Below, piece by piece: positions 1 through 11,661 of a stretch of DNA of 64,000 bases. Source of the stretch: Cryptomeria japonica (Eukaryota; Streptophyta; Pinopsida; Cupressales; Cupressaceae); NCBI RefSeq assembly GCF_030272615.1, contig NC_081405.1:24847272-24911271 (forward strand), written 5' to 3'. How positions within the stretch are numbered: the stretch's first letter is position 1; each line of letters starts with the position of its first letter. Position numbers and translations under genes: made by a program. The notes under the pieces are model-generated. The model ran no database searches and was not told where the DNA came from. It saw nothing but the letters and a program-made list of their open reading frames with translations.

Positions 1-719
1 TCACCGCACATCGATCTGATAAGTTGTCAAACCCTTATCACATTCTGTTAAGCACTTCAGTATTTCCCAAGAAATCTGATCCTTGTACACACTTAAAAGC
101 AATCTTATCATCACACATGATTTTTGACACGCCATTACTAAGTAATGAACATGATAAGATTCACCGCCAAACCATAAATCATTACCGATTAAAGATTTTG
201 TCACCGGTTCTCAAACCCTGCACTGAATATACAACAGTCAATTACAAACATGACTTCTGGTTCTCCAAACATGATGTGGTTCTAGTCATAGACTCATTAC
301 AATGTCATAAGCACACATTCCAAACTGCAACACTTAACTCAACACGGATCTCTGCCACAATTATCTCCTTCATTGTTCCTGCTTACCAGTTTACTATCAA
401 TATTAGCAAACATTCCATTGTCAGTTAGGCTTAGATAACTTAGATGATATACCAAACATTAAAAAACATGATTGTCATCAATGAAAACACAAATAACTGA
501 TCATAAAGCATCATATCATAATTATCATCACCAACAATCCATCAATATATCATCAACATCCTTTACCGATACATCATCATCTCTATCAGTTATGCCAATA
601 TGCCAACATTCTTGATGGATATTCAATCATCAATAATGGATAGGTTTGAACCCAAAGAGAAGATAAAAGAAGTTCAACAGAAAAGGCAATTTGAACAATT
701 CTTGAGGAAGGGGGAATAA
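1..719. other. Unassigned AT-rich sequence at left edge
   Basis: No recognised gene or element boundary. A 134-codon open frame at 24-428 (+) has no motif, low-complexity composition and a competing frame on the other strand, so I do not treat it as a gene. The stretch has many short ATCA/CATC words, especially 470-620. It may be decayed retrotransposon interior whose diagnostic parts lie left of the window. Confidence 0.4.
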
Positions 720-1199
720 GTCACGGTTCCTAATTAGGTTAGGGCCCTTGGCAATTGATTCTTTTTCATCTTAAGGAGAGCTAAACAAGCACTTATACTT
801 TCAATTTGGTTGATTTTTTATAAAAATTAGTTAACTGTTGGATCAATTAATTAGGAGTGGTTCTCAAAACCTAAAGAACCCTTGTTGCAGCTCGTGGTTC
901 CTAGTGAACCCCCAACAGAACAAAGAGAAAAACAACAATGAAGTCAAGTGAAAGTGTCAAAGTGTCAAAGGTCTTAGGTGTTCCAAGAACCCCTAAAACC
1001 CTTAATTTGTTCTTGATAATGCTTAAATTCTTGATTTAATTCTCAAATGGTGAAATAATTTTGATTAAATGCTAGAAACATGTCAAAGTGTCAACTAAAG
1101 AGTTGAGTGCATTATTTTCATAACACTAATGGGAATATTTGATTCTTTTGACTGGACAAGTTATATTGGGATATTTTATTGAGATCGTGGGAATCTTCT
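720..1199. other. Gypsy-like non-coding remnant, boundaries unclear
   Basis: No coding potential seen on either strand. The text (repeats of 'gaaccc' words, 'ggttcctaattaggtt') resembles the 5' part of the adjacent minus-strand gypsy LTR or its flank, but I could not find a TG/CA boundary, so it is left separate. Confidence 0.3.
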
Positions 1200-2238
1200 A
1201 GAAGGGTAATGGTCACTTGTTATGGGGACGTGTGTCCTATTCCTAGACATGTGTTTTCACTCTCTATTATCTACCCTCCCTACCTTTAATAAGGGATATA
1301 AAATTTATTTTAAGAGATTTTGGGACTTGTAATTAGGATCATCCTTGACTTACTGAGTCAATCATCATGGTCTTCTGCTTTTTGCACCTTCAAAAGTTGA
1401 GTCTAGTTATCATCATCTACTCTAACATATTCCTCACTCATAGCTCCTGAGACAATTCCCTACACATAAATAGGGTTGTTGATGGTGGTTTGCCTTAGGT
1501 CAAACCACAGTTTAGGAATTAACCTTGAATTAAATTAAAATTGCAATTAAAATAATGAAGTAAATGTTGTATCATAACACCTCATATCTGCAATGGTTAA
1601 TTTAAGATTGATGATGCAATGCTCTTTAAATTTGATCACAAGTATTCATGTAATAAAATGACAATACATAGAGCAATCAAACATGTACATATGCTTGTAT
1701 GAAATTCGACGTGATTTTCTCCATGATGCTTGAAGGATATGGTGGGATGAAACATTTCCTTGAATGCTTGAGAATGCTTGATGATGACTACTTAATGAAT
1801 GCACAAATGATGGGGTAGGGAAGTGATATCAAAATGAATTGATAGGATGTATTTATATAGGGTTCCTTGGGTAAGTTACCAATTAGGCCAACCCCCAATA
1901 GTCACATTAAGGCATGGGGACCAAAATACATTGGGGAGGGAGAATGACCTAACCTATTTAGATTGGAGCCCATTTAAGGGGGACCATGATGCCTAGGGTG
2001 CCCTAGTCCATATAGGGGCACCCCAGGTTCCCTTTCCCTCCCAAAATAAAACAAACAATGTTGGGTTCTAGAGGGCAAGGTCCCAAGATGGGGCCCACTC
2101 AACCATACAATAGGGTGACATTAGATTTGGAGTAAAATGGGCCAAAATGAGCCTAGGGGAGAACTAGGATGGGACACACTAAAGTAGGGGCACAAGAATG
2201 AGGTGTGAGTTGTACTAGGTTACAATTTACAATGCTAC
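1200..2238 (-). repeat. Ty3/gypsy-type LTR, minus strand (copy H1)
   Basis: The right end reads ...gctaca on the plus strand, followed at once by a minus-strand polypurine tract (2239-2256). That is the same junction as in the intact gypsy element at 33380/33381, so this is the start of a minus-strand 3' LTR. A second copy of this family lies near 44870-45800; the two share the block beginning with the words 'ttgccttaggtcaaacc' (about 1490 and 45309) and the following few hundred bases. A minus-strand TATA box lies at 1851-1859. The left boundary was not found; 1200 is a working limit based on the extent of similarity to the 45-kb copy. No matching 5' LTR is in the window. Confidence 0.6.
1851..1859 (-). 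promoter_or_regulatory. Candidate LTR TATA box (H1)
   Basis: The minus strand reads TATATAAAT inside the gypsy LTR. The same word sits at the equivalent place in the second copy (45667-45674) and in both LTRs of the intact gypsy element E. Promoter role is inferred from LTR biology. Confidence 0.45.
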
Positions 2239-2256
2239 ATTTAGCCCCCACCTTAA
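2239..2256 (-). other. Polypurine tract of gypsy H1
   Basis: The minus strand reads TAAGGTGGGGGCTAAA directly before the LTR start. It closely matches the tract beside the 3' LTR of element E (33381-33396, TAAAGTGGGGGCTAAA), showing that both belong to related gypsy families. Confidence 0.7.
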
Positions 2257-2261
2257 TGGAG

Positions 2262-2318
2262 GGGGGGGGGAGAGAGAGAGAGAGAGAAACCAGGAGCGAG
2301 ATCACAAGGAGATAAGAC

Positions 2319-2395
<77 letters not shown>
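2262..2395. repeat. (GA)n microsatellite with poly-G lead-in
   Basis: A G run at about 2262-2270 is followed by (GA)n to about 2287, an interruption of about 35 bp, then a long pure (GA)n tract at about 2321-2394. It lies immediately inside the gypsy PPT, so it probably grew from the purine-rich 3' untranslated part of that element. Long Ser/Leu-repeat reading frames across it are artefacts. Confidence 0.9.
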
Positions 2396-2396
<1 letters not shown>

Positions 2397-2692
2397 ACAA
2401 AGAGATAAGACATCACTAATTTTGAGGAATCAACCCCCCATTCTTCGGATCTTAACTCATACAACCACATGCAAGGGAATACAAAACAAGACAAACACAA
2501 AAAAGAAGTTAAACAAAGACAAAAGACACACAACACAAGGGGTTAGTACTAAAACACAAAAAGATCCAAGTCAACTAGTTGAAGAGACCTCAATAGTCAA
2601 AATGTCTTAACCACTAATGTCATTCTCAAAATGCTACTGCAAGAACATAAGTGGTCACATGGAAAGAGAAAGAGCATGCATTGAGTGATGAA
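2396..2692 (-). other. Interior remnant of gypsy H1, cut by element A
   Basis: Non-coding sequence between the GA tract and the left TSD of element A. By position it is the 3' untranslated interior of the minus-strand gypsy whose LTR ends at 2238. The other side of the cut would resume at 9549. No protein similarity recognised. Confidence 0.45.
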
Positions 2693-2697
2693 CCATG

Positions 2698-3627
2698 TGT
2701 TGGAATCTAAGAACACTGAGAGAGGGGGGGGGGGGAGGGTGAATCTGTGTTCTATTGGAATGATCAATTTTAACCTTATTAAAATATGCATTCACCAACT
2801 GGTACATATAGAATTGAAAGAAGTAAAGAAACCAATAAGCCAATCACACAAATGAATACCATAACACAGAGAATTATACATGGAAAACCTCAAAGAGGAA
2901 AAACCACAATGGGATTTGTGACCCACAATATCAATCCACTAGTCATATGAAGAGATATTACAAAATATAGGGGCCTGCACTTTCAGGAAGGCTTACAACC
3001 TAGAGCAAACTGTTCAATCACAAAAGGAGCCTCACTTACTACATACAAATCTAGACTACAATTCAGAGAAATGATTGAACTGCAATGATAACATCTTCTG
3101 TGCTTGAATATAGTTCCAGTTAAGCTTTGTCTATTCCGGTCTGAAACCCTTACTAAAATACCCTCTTACATAAATATCCTCACATACATGATCTCTCTTA
3201 TATATTTCACATCTCCATTACATTCTATAACCTTACATATCCATATCCTTGCCTCTACATATATATTACAAAATGATCTAATCACCTGACCTATTTACCC
3301 TTTACAATCTATCATGCCTTATGTCAGCTTACAAAGATAATTATAATATGAATATACATGTCAACTCAATAACATAAACACATGAATATAAAAAATAATT
3401 ACCTATGTCGGATCTCCTAAATTATGTCGGCCTCCAATATCAATAACTTGAATGTAAACCATGTCGGCCTGCAATGCCGGTAACCAAAGAATTCCTTCCA
3501 ACCTACTGATGCTGGTGAAGTGTCTGTCGATACACAACTAAACCAAAATATGAAGCCAGAACATGTTGCCATGTTGCCATCAATGAGAACATATTGAAAC
3601 CAATTAATTGAGTGTCAATTGCCAACA
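2698..3627 (-). repeat. Element A 3' LTR
   Basis: 930 bp, TG...CA ends on the minus strand. It is flanked by the PPT on the interior side and by the TSD CCATG outside. It contains the family's G-run (C-run on the minus strand) close to the U5 end. Confidence 0.9.
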
Positions 3628-3641
3628 ATCCCCCCCCTTGG
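3628..3641 (-). other. Element A polypurine tract
   Basis: The minus strand reads CCAAGGGGGGGGAT directly before the LTR start TGTTGG. Copy C has CCAAAGGGGGAGAT at the same place and copia D an identical tract, so A/C and D share plus-strand priming signals. Confidence 0.85.
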
Positions 3642-3972
3642 CATTGATGGAAACACTGATGTGAAAAATGATCATGGTTTCCATCTATCGGTTTCATCCT
3701 GAGCGTGGTCCCCCTAAGATAAATATCCATCTGAACAAAATACTCCATACCTCCTAAATACTCCTTAATATTTTTCACCTATACTCCCCCTTTGACATCA
3801 ATGCCAAAAATACAAAAAAATGGGATGAAGAATGAAAGATTGTACAATGAATGTCCCAAAATACCTTACTGGAGCTGAATATATTTGAAAATATCTAGAT
3901 AGGCCTTCTCCAAAATCTCTAGATAAGTATCCCAACCTGATTTGAAAGTGCCAGAAATAGATACAAGTCCAT
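3642..3972 (-). other. Element A 3' untranslated interior
   Basis: No coding potential seen. It lies between the end of ORF2 and the PPT and contains 'tttgacatcaatgccaaa' words that also occur near the PPT of C and D. Probably part of the plus-strand priming neighbourhood. Confidence 0.5.
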
Positions 3973-6900
3973 TTAGCATATGGGCATATGACTATTTCTA
4001 TTAAGCTCTACCGATGTGGGCTTACCAACAATATCTATACACTCCTTCTTATGTACACTTAATGAATCCAACTGGGGATTCACCAATCCTCTAAGAACTT
4101 TGGCTCTCCTTATGATTTTATCTTTTTCCCTCTCAATAGCTAAAACTTGGGCTTCCAAAACTAAAATCTGACCATCTATAGATGTAGTCAATGAATTTTA
4201 TCCATCAAAAGAATTAACTATACCTACAATCTCCTCCTGAATATCCTTAATCCTTTTATCTGTCTCAGCTGTAAGTAAACTTGTGTTACAATATACTCTG
4301 TAAATATTAGTACACTACCTTAAAGAGTTAATTATCAATTTCAACTTATCATTAATCTCCTTCCTCTCTGACTCTTGATCATTTGATCAAATGTAGCTCT
4401 CTTTGCTTGTGTAAACCTCTCTAGTGCCTGTCGGTTTGATATCTGCTGCAAAGACTGAAATTCCTTTGAAATGTGCTCTGTGATTACCTTAAGCTTGCCG
4501 GATGGGCTCACTTCTTTGTCAAATTTGCACTCTAGGACACGTCTATGCAAAATAGTGATAGACTGATCAATAACGCCTTTGTCCATAGATCCTTCCTTCA
4601 TCATTTTCTATGCAGCCATCATCATAAGTTTAGTAGAACTCATCTTTGTAATGTTTTTCTTTTCAAGTTGTGAGGTGTCAATTGACAATAATGATGGACT
4701 CACTATCAGTTCCCTATCGGATTCCCCTTTCATCTCCTCTAATGGTTTAACTTTTATAGCTTCCTCACTTGCACCGGTGGCTTCGCCACTTGGTGCAGTC
4801 CCAGTTACTGTTGGTTCCTCCTTAGGAACTGTGTCCTCATCTTGTACATTCTGATCCAAAGGACTGTTGTCCTCAACATTAGTAACCTTTACACTTGTAG
4901 CCTTTACACTCTCTGATTCTGTCTGTATCTCAACATTTTCCTATACATTAGTCTCTACCGAGGGCTCTATATCTAATATCTTAATATTTTTTAAAATTGA
5001 GGGTGAAGTACCCACAATACCTTTACCTTTCCCTTCAATTGGGATGTCTGTAGTATCTTTCTTAGGTTCAGGTGAAGTATAAAAAACCACAGTTTGCTTC
5101 AAAGAACTTAACCCATGCCTTGTAGGTCTCCTTGACTATCTTATTAACCCTACCTAACATAAGACTAATTATTCTATGCTTGTTGTGAAAGATTTTCCTA
5201 TCTGCAACTTCAAGTGTCCTGTCCATCTCCTCTGGAGTAATAGAAACACAAACAGATAACAACTCCTGAATCTTTATATGCATATCCTCTTCCATTGTTG
5301 ATAATCTTCTAGCATCTAATGTGTCATATAACTATGTTAGTATTTGGTTTTCAATTTCTAACAAGGTTTTCTTATAAATATCCAAATACAACAAAACTGA
5401 TTCCTCAACTTCTCTCTATTCACCATCATCCAAATGCTCATAATAAAATTCCAAATTCTTCAACATACCATCTTTAGTGATTTCATCAACCAATTATGCA
5501 CAAGTCTTGGGTGGAATAATAACTACATTACCATATACAAGTGCAAGATCGGTGTCATCCTTCTTCTTCCTTCTTCCAGTACTGGATGGGGTTGAAGGTG
5601 TTTCTTTTGGTTCTCTTTTCTATGTTGATACCCTAATAGTAACTTTCCTAACTGATTGCTTATTTGCTTCTACCTTAGACTCTTCAGTTTTCTTCCCTTA
5701 ATACCCTCTTGAATGCCAAGGGTATGTCATCATCAGATCCAGATTCAGCTACAATTGGCTCAATAAATATTTTTGGCTCTTTCCTTTTTCTCCCTTTCTC
5801 CAGAACAACATCAATTAATGCCTTGATGTCTTGTGAAACTTGTTCCACAAAATTGCTTGCCTTGCCCTCCTGCTTCTCCCTCTTCTTCTAGTTGAACTCA
5901 GTTTCAACCTCTTGCTTCTTCTACTTAGTAGTACCAAAGGTTTTTATAGTTTCATTGATAGGTGCATCAATTAGCATCTGTGCATAAGCATCTAGAATCT
6001 GTGCATCAACTTCATAACCCATTTCCTCAATCCAAATCTTTTGAGGCTTTACAACTTCCATCAAAGTTTCATCTTTCTTAACCATGAAGCATATCTCGGT
6101 TGAGTACTTCTCAACAATGTACTTTGGAACCCTCTCCCTAGAATTCATAGCCTTCTGAAATGCTTTAAAGTAACCCCACACTTTGTCATCTCTCTGACTA
6201 CCCAATGTAGCAATTGATTGTTTTAGTTGCCTCCCTATTGAGATATTGAATGCCCATTGTCTCTTCCCAAAACCGGGAATCTCCTTAATGAAAAACAACA
6301 TTAAACATATTCCATACTGGAATGTTCCTTTCTTCTCTCCTTTGATCTTTCCTAGGTTAATCAACAATTTATCCAACATCCAACCACATAGATCTAACTT
6401 CTCATTTTCCCTCATCATTTTATGAGCTGCATAAATGCAGGAGCTATAAATAGAATTCATTCGGTTTGATTGAGTTACCTTGTAACCAATGACCATGCTT
6501 CCAAATCTAATATCTCTGTCGGTGATAGTACTAATACTCATTGATCGCTTGTCTGATGTTGCATCAGTGATCTTGTTGACCTGATCATTAGAAACCTTCT
6601 TCTCGAGATGTTGTCCAGGTTGTGGTAAATCGGTGATGGCCCTAATGGCCTCCTTTGAAATATTATATGGTCTATCTAACTAGATAAATTCTCCATGCAC
6701 TCTGCTCAAAACATATCTAACAATTTCATTTTAAACTTTTAAAATATCCAGAATGCCGGTAAACCCTAGATCCTCAATATGCTGGTACTCGAGCTTAATC
6801 TTTCTAGAATCTCCCATTAACTCGCTCAAGTACATGCTCTTAATATCACTCATTCCTAAATCCTCAATATTATAGTGAATGTAAGCTCTGACATCTTCAA

Positions 6901-7060
6901 CATACACGACTCCTTCCGGGACACGAGAAAATGCGCCAATCGAATAATCCATGGTAGCAATATGCGGATATCGCTTGAAAATAGGTCTACGATGATCCTT
7001 GACCTCAACAACAATAGGATTTGCAATAAACATAGGTACAGATGATGATCCCACTGCCAT
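3973..7060 (-). pseudogene. Element A ORF2, large protein of unknown function (decayed)
   Basis: Starts at the ATG complementary to 7058-7060 (product begins MAVGSSSVPMF) and ends near residues HMPIC, about 1,030 codons, reconstructed only in outline across stops and frameshifts. The longest intact piece is 5921-6541 (206 codons); others are 6731-7060, 5068-5295, 4608-4859 and 4341-4604. The N-terminal third is compact with hydrophobic and Trp/Cys-containing segments (DLCGWMLDKLL, KVWGYFKAFQKAM, EEMGYEVDAQILDAYAQ). The middle is Lys/Glu-rich with runs such as GRRKK. The C-terminal third looks helical (QILVLEAQVLAIEREKDKI). I recognise no polymerase, integrase, protease or nuclease motif. Copy C carries the same protein (22051-25124), so this is a family-specific gene. 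Possibilities include an additional ORF captured from another plant element; function unknown. Confidence 0.7.
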
Positions 7061-7417
7061 GATGAAAGATAAATACCTATGAATAGTTGTTGGTGAAAAA
7101 CCCTAAAGAACTCTTCCGATTGCTAGTGAAATCACTCAAGAAGATATGGATCACACTGAATCTCCTTAGACTTCCTTTGAATCACTCTGGATCACTTTGA
7201 ATGCAAAGTGATCAGAAATGAAGTGAACTCATCCTTTTAACCTCCAAGAAACCCTAATTCCTCATTGGTATGAATGACTTCTAGTGGAAGATACCAAAAA
7301 TCGATTAAAATCTCCATGCCGGATAAGCATCTCCAATGTCTGGAACATCTTCCGAAACCTCTTCCTAGGGCATATGCACTATCTTTATGAATTTTGCCTA
7401 CCCCTAAGGCATCTGCC
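7061..7417 (-). other. ORF2-ORF1 spacer in element A
   Basis: About 357 bp between the two ORFs; the equivalent spacer in C is 21704-22050 (347 bp). It is recognisably conserved between A, B and C (for example the words around 'cttgagtgatttcac') but shows no long frame. It could be a leader for ORF2 translation or a splice acceptor region; not resolved. Confidence 0.5.
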
Positions 7418-8539
7418 TTAGTTACCGAATGAGCTTCCTATCCGTGTGGGAGCAACCTCCTCTATTGGTTGAGTAACCAAAGCATTTCCATCTGCTGATT
7501 GTTCTTCTGACTTCCTGACCCATCTCTGGGTATGATCTTGCCGGATTTCATTAACCTTATCTTTCCCTTTCTCATTTGATCTATCATTACCAACCAATGG
7601 ATTTTTGCTTCTACAGAACTTAGCAATATGTCCAACCTCATTACATGCATAGCATGTAACATTGTTCTTTTGAATTGCTTTGCTAAAACCAGTATAATTG
7701 CTTGAGCTACACCGATTAGCCATATGTCCAAATTTTCCACATGCATAACATTTAACATTCATTCTGCAATCTTCTGTCTTATGACCATACTTATTGCATT
7801 TAGCACATTGACCGGGAGCAGAATCGGAGTTCTGATTTGCTCTATTTCTACATTGCCTAGCCATGTGACCAAATTTATTACAAACAAAGCATCTATCATT
7901 AAATTTATAAGCATTAAACTATCTTACCAGTGCCTTATGGTTTTGACCTTCATTTGCAGTACCAGAACTCTGTCCTTGTTCAAATCCAAGTCCACTATAA
8001 TCTCCATTCTGCCTTTGTCTTTTCAATAACTCATCTAGTTGTACTGAACTAATCTTGAATTTTTCTTTACACTCACTTGCAATAGTCAAACCATCTCTCA
8101 GAATTATCATTTGTCTCTCAAGTTCTTGTTCATTACTCTAGGCTTGTACTAAATCAATTCTCAGCATATCATTTTCATGAACCAACCTTCCACATTCTTC
8201 AAATTTGTTTTTCAAAGATACAACAAGATTTTCTTCCTTTTTCTTCTAGTCCTCAATCTCTTTAGACATCCTCATAGTTATAGCTTGCATTTCATCCCTC
8301 ATAACCATGTTCTCCTGACTAAGCTTCTGACATCTCTCATTAAGGGCACCTTTCTCTTCATTATCCTTATTCTACAAAAGTTCCTTCCTCCTGGCTTGAA
8401 CAGATGACACTCTCTCCTGTAGGACAAGAATGATCTCCTAAGCAGAATTCAATTCATCTTGTAACTTCAAGTTCTTCATCCTTTCAGCATCATAATCTTC
8501 AAGTGCTACCTCAAGTTGCTTCTCCAAACTCATATCCAT
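7418..8539 (-). pseudogene. Element A ORF1: coiled-coil protein with four CCHC zinc knuckles
   Basis: Begins at MDMSLEKQ (ATG complementary to 8537-8539), shortly inside the PBS, and ends at 7418. The first about 150 residues are rich in Glu, Lys, Gln and Leu with heptad-like spacing, suggesting a coiled coil. The C-terminal half has four knuckles of the form C-x2-C-x4-H-x4-C: CFVCNKFGHMARQC, CAKCNKYGHKTEDC, CYACGKFGHMANRC and CYACNEVGHIAKFC. A basic, Ser/Asn-rich tail follows. Knuckle arrays bind single-stranded nucleic acid, so a Gag- or nucleocapsid-like RNA packaging role is likely, although no copia Gag capsid domain is seen. In-frame amber stops occur at 8138-8140 and near residues ED-K and LL-N. 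Confidence 0.8.
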
Positions 8540-8592
8540 CGATTCCGGATTCAGGATCTTCCTCAAGCTGTTAAACTTCCTCTGAGGCACAA

Positions 8593-8605
8593 GGCTTTGA
8601 TACCA
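8593..8605 (-). other. Element A primer-binding site (iMet type)
   Basis: The minus strand reads TGGTATCAAAGCC, two bases inside the 5' LTR. This is the usual plant Ty1/copia PBS complementary to the 3' end of initiator tRNA-Met, with A for G at one position. Copy C has the standard TGGTATCAGAGCC. Confidence 0.85.
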
Positions 8606-8607
8606 AT

Positions 8608-9543
8608 TGTTGGAATCCAAGAACACTAAGAGGGAGGGGGGGGGGGTGGGGGGGGTGAACCGGTGTTCTACCAGAATGATCAATTTTAACCTTATTAAAA
8701 CATGCATTCACCAACTAGTATACCGGTACATATATAATTGAAAGAAGTAAAGAAACCAATAAGCCAATCACATAAATGAATGCCATAACACAAAGAATTA
8801 TATGTGGAAAACCTCAAAGAGGAATAACCACAGTGGGATTTGTCACCCACAATATCAATCCATTGGCCATATGAAGAGATATTAATATATATAGGGGCCT
8901 GCACTTGCAAGAAGACTTATAGCCTAGAGCACACTGCTCAATCACAAAAGAAGCATCAGTGACTACATACAAATCCAAACTACAATCCGGAGAAATGATT
9001 GAACTGCAATAATAGAATCTTCTATGCTTGAATATAGTTTCGGTTAAGCTCTGTCTGTTCCAATCTGAAACCTTTACCAGAATACCCTCTTACATAAATA
9101 TCCTCACATACATGATCTCTCTTTATATATTTTGCATCTCCATTACATTCCATAACCTTAAATATCTATATCCTTTCCTCTACATACATATTACAAAATG
9201 ATCTAATCAACTGACCTATATACCCTTTACAATCCATCATGCCTTATGTCGGCTTACAAAGATAATTACAATATGAATATACATGTCGGCTCAATAACAT
9301 AAACACATGAATATAAAAAACAATTGTTGATGTCAGATCTCCCAAATTATGTCAGCCTTCAATATCGATAACCTGAATGTAAACCATGTTGGCCTGCAAT
9401 GTTGGTAACCAAAGAATCCTTCCAACCTGTCGGTGTTGGTGAAGTGTCTACCAATACACAACTAAACCAAAATATGAAGCTGGAACATGTTGCCATCTAT
9501 GACAACATATTGAAACCAACCAATTGAGTATCAATTGCCAACA
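8608..9543 (-). repeat. Element A 5' LTR
   Basis: 936 bp direct repeat of 2698-3627; the right end CCAACA is followed by the TSD CCGTG. It has an expanded G tract at about 8636-8657. The same LTR recurs as 12852-13778 (copy B) and, on the plus strand, as 19586-20513 and 25523-26457 (copy C). Confidence 0.9.
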
Positions 9544-9548
9544 CCGTG

Positions 9549-9797
9549 ATCCAACAACTAGCAAAGCTATGAGCTCATGGAGAAAAGAAAGGAGAAAACA
9601 TGGATGCCATGGGCTAGCAAGTTGTGCTATTCTAGGTGATCCATGAGAGAGTAAGAAAGAACATGGATTCCATGGGCTAATAAGCTATGTTATTCTAGGT
9701 GATGCACAGAAACATGAATTCTCATGGGACAAAAAATTGTGTTATGTTGTGCGATCCATGTAAGAAGGAAGAGTTGTGCAATAGTCTAGCATATTGT
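9549..9797. other. Flank between element A and copia LTR (copy 1)
   Basis: Non-coding. It contains two diverged repeats of 'acatggattccatgggctaataagctatgttattctagg' type (about 9600-9640 and 9660-9710). It should be the continuation of gypsy H1 interrupted by element A. Duplicated at 13784-14032. Confidence 0.5.
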
Positions 9798-10383
9798 TGT
9801 TGGATATTGTTGAAGAATTTTGGTGGAATGATGTGTTGACATTGATGTCAACATATTCCTCTATGTATTCCAATGTTGCAGTCAGATTAAATGAGTTGGT
9901 TTGGCTAGTATGTTGTAGATGAGTTGTTGTGGATTAAAGGGTTTTGAGATATGTATCTCTAGTTGATTCACCTAAATTTTCAGTGGTCCACATGATGATT
10001 TGATCGAGTTATGAGATCTGGTATTGTGGTTAGGTTTTCAGTTGTTCAGTGTTCTGGATTTTGCTCTGCATTGTAATATATTGGTTTGCATATTTGGCTG
10101 AGTATTTGTCCTCAATTCAAGTGGTTCATGATTTTGAGGTCCACGAGTGAATTTTGTAAGTTGATAGTTAGTTCTGTGAGTGTTCTCAAGGTTTGGTATA
10201 ATGATGATGGAAATTCTAGTAAGTGGTGATGTTGCGGTTGTTGATGTGGTAATTCATGATGCTTGTGGATGTTTCTAGATCATTTCCTATCTATGTTGAT
10301 GGTTTGCATTGATCATCATGCGTGTTATTGATGATTTTCTTATTCTGGTGGTGTTCTTCATGTTCTTGGCCGACATGATGATT
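9798..10383 (+). repeat. Truncated D-type copia LTR (copy 1)
   Basis: Matches the first 586 bp of the D 5' LTR (14033-14619) starting TGTTGGATATT, then stops abruptly inside the LTR where gypsy RNase H sequence begins. It is the right end of the tandem duplication, not an independent insertion. Confidence 0.85.
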
Positions 10384-10678
10384 GTCATCAAGCATTTGAA
10401 GACCTAAAAACCTATTTTGCCGATCCTCCTATTCTTCAACCTGTTGATCCTACTAATCCTATCCTTTTATACACCATTGCTTCCCCTCAAGCTCTTGCAA
10501 CACTATTGGCACAATGTGATAAGGATGGTAGAGAATGCCTGGTTTATTACATATGCCGCACTCTACTTGATTATGAAGTCCGATATTCTCCAATATAAAG
10601 ACAAGGCCTCGCTTTAGCCTTTGCAACCCAGAAGTTGAGGCATTATCTCTTGAATTTTGAGATCCATGTTATCATTAA
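10374..10678 (+). pseudogene. Ty3/gypsy RT/RNase H fragment at the duplication junction
   Basis: Plus-strand translation starting HDDCHQAFEDLK, then PPILQPVDPTNPILLYTIAS, LATLLAQCDKDGRECLVYYI, DYEVRYSPI and LAFATQKLRHYLL. It matches the connection between reverse transcriptase and RNase H of plant Ty3/gypsy elements, including the acidic 'LLAQ-D' and 'YSPIE' segments (E replaced by a stop). Only about 100 residues remain and no gypsy LTR, integrase or RT core adjoins. The piece sits exactly between the two copies of the tandem duplication, so it looks like filler DNA captured at a repaired break. 'catgatgatt' is shared by the LTR and the fragment at the left junction. Confidence 0.85.
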
Positions 10679-11304
10679 ATGCAAGAGCTATAAATAGAAT
10701 TCATTCGGTTTGATTGAGTTACCTTGTAACCAATGACCATGCTTCCAAATCTAATATCTCTGTCGATGATAGTACTAATACTCATTGATCGCTTGTTTGA
10801 TGTTGCATCGGTGATCTTGTTGACCTGATCATTAGAAACCTTCTTCTCGAGATGTTGTCCAGGCTGTGGTAAACCGGTGATGGCCCTAATGGCCTCCTTT
10901 GAAATCTTATATGGTCTATCTAACTAGATAAATTCTCCATGCACTCTGCTCAAAACATATCTAACAATTTCAGTTTAAACTTTTGAAATATCCAGAATGT
11001 CAGTAAACCCTAGATCCTCAATATGCTGGTACTCAAGCTTAATCTTTCCAGAATCTCCCATTAACTCACTCATGTACATGCTCTTAATATCACTCATTCC
11101 TAAATCCTCAATATTATAGTGAATGTAAGCTCTGACATCTTCAACATACACGACTCCTTCCGGGACACGAGAAAATGCGCCAATCGAATAATCCATGGTA
11201 GCAATATGCGGATATCGCTTGAAAATAGGTCTACGATGATCCTTGACCTCAACAACAATAGGATTTGCAATAAACATAGGTACAGATGATGATCCCACTT
11301 CCAT
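10676..11304 (-). pseudogene. Element B ORF2, N-terminal fragment
   Basis: Equivalent start (MEVGSSSVPMF) at 11302-11304; an upstream in-frame Met at 11379 extends it by 25 residues, but A and C do not support that start. A stop follows residues DISKV (10976-10978) as in A, and an amber codon at 10924-10926 follows GEFI. The rest is lost at the junction. Confidence 0.75.
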
Positions 11305-11661
11305 GATGAAAGATAAATACCTATGAATAGTTGTTAGTGAAAAACCGTAAAGAACTCTTCCGATCGCTAGTGAAATCACTCAAGAAGATATGGATCACAC
11401 TGAATCTCCTTAGACTTCCTTTGAATCACTCTGAATCACTTTGAATGCAAATTGATCAGAAATGAAGTGAATTCATCCTTTTGACCTCCAAGAAACCTTA
11501 ATTCCTCATTGGTATGAATGACTTCCAGTGGAAGATACCAAAAATCGATTAAAATCTCCATGCCGGATAAGCATCTCCAATGTTTGGAACATCTTCCAAA
11601 ACCTCTTCCTGGGGCATATGCACTATCTTCATGAATTTTGCCTACCCCTAAGGCATCTACC

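Larger units (their letters stand above)
2698..9543 (-). mobile_element. Element A: complete non-autonomous copia-like LTR element with two unusual ORFs
   Basis: Two direct LTRs of about 930 bp (2698-3627 and 8608-9543) start TGTTGG and end CCAACA when read on the minus strand. They are flanked by an imperfect 5-bp duplication, CCATG at 2693-2697 and CCGTG at 9544-9548. A PBS (8593-8605) and PPT (3628-3641) fix the minus orientation. The 4.98-kb interior carries ORF1 (coiled coil plus four CCHC knuckles) and ORF2 (about 1,030 codons, unknown). I found no aspartic protease, integrase, RT or RNase H on either strand. The PBS type and LTR ends are those of Ty1/copia elements, so a copia element is the likely helper. 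C (19586-26457) is an independent insertion of the same family and B (10676-13778) a local duplicate. Confidence 0.9.
6432..10383. repeat. Tandem duplication, copy 1
   Basis: 3.95-kb block containing the 5' half of element A, its outer flank and the first 586 bp of the D-type copia LTR. It recurs at 10676-14619. In a 290-bp stretch compared by eye (from 9546 versus 13781) I count six differences, all transitions, about 2%. The break in the second copy is at 'taaatgca', present on both sides (6432 and 10676), so the junction shows microhomology. Confidence 0.85.

Noticed and set aside
24-428. 134-codon open frame (+) near the left edge
   Set aside because: No motif, biased composition from CATC/ATCA words, no start context and no similarity to anything recognised.
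2153-2536. 127-codon minus frame with a long Ser-Leu run
   Set aside because: It is the (GA)n microsatellite read as codons.
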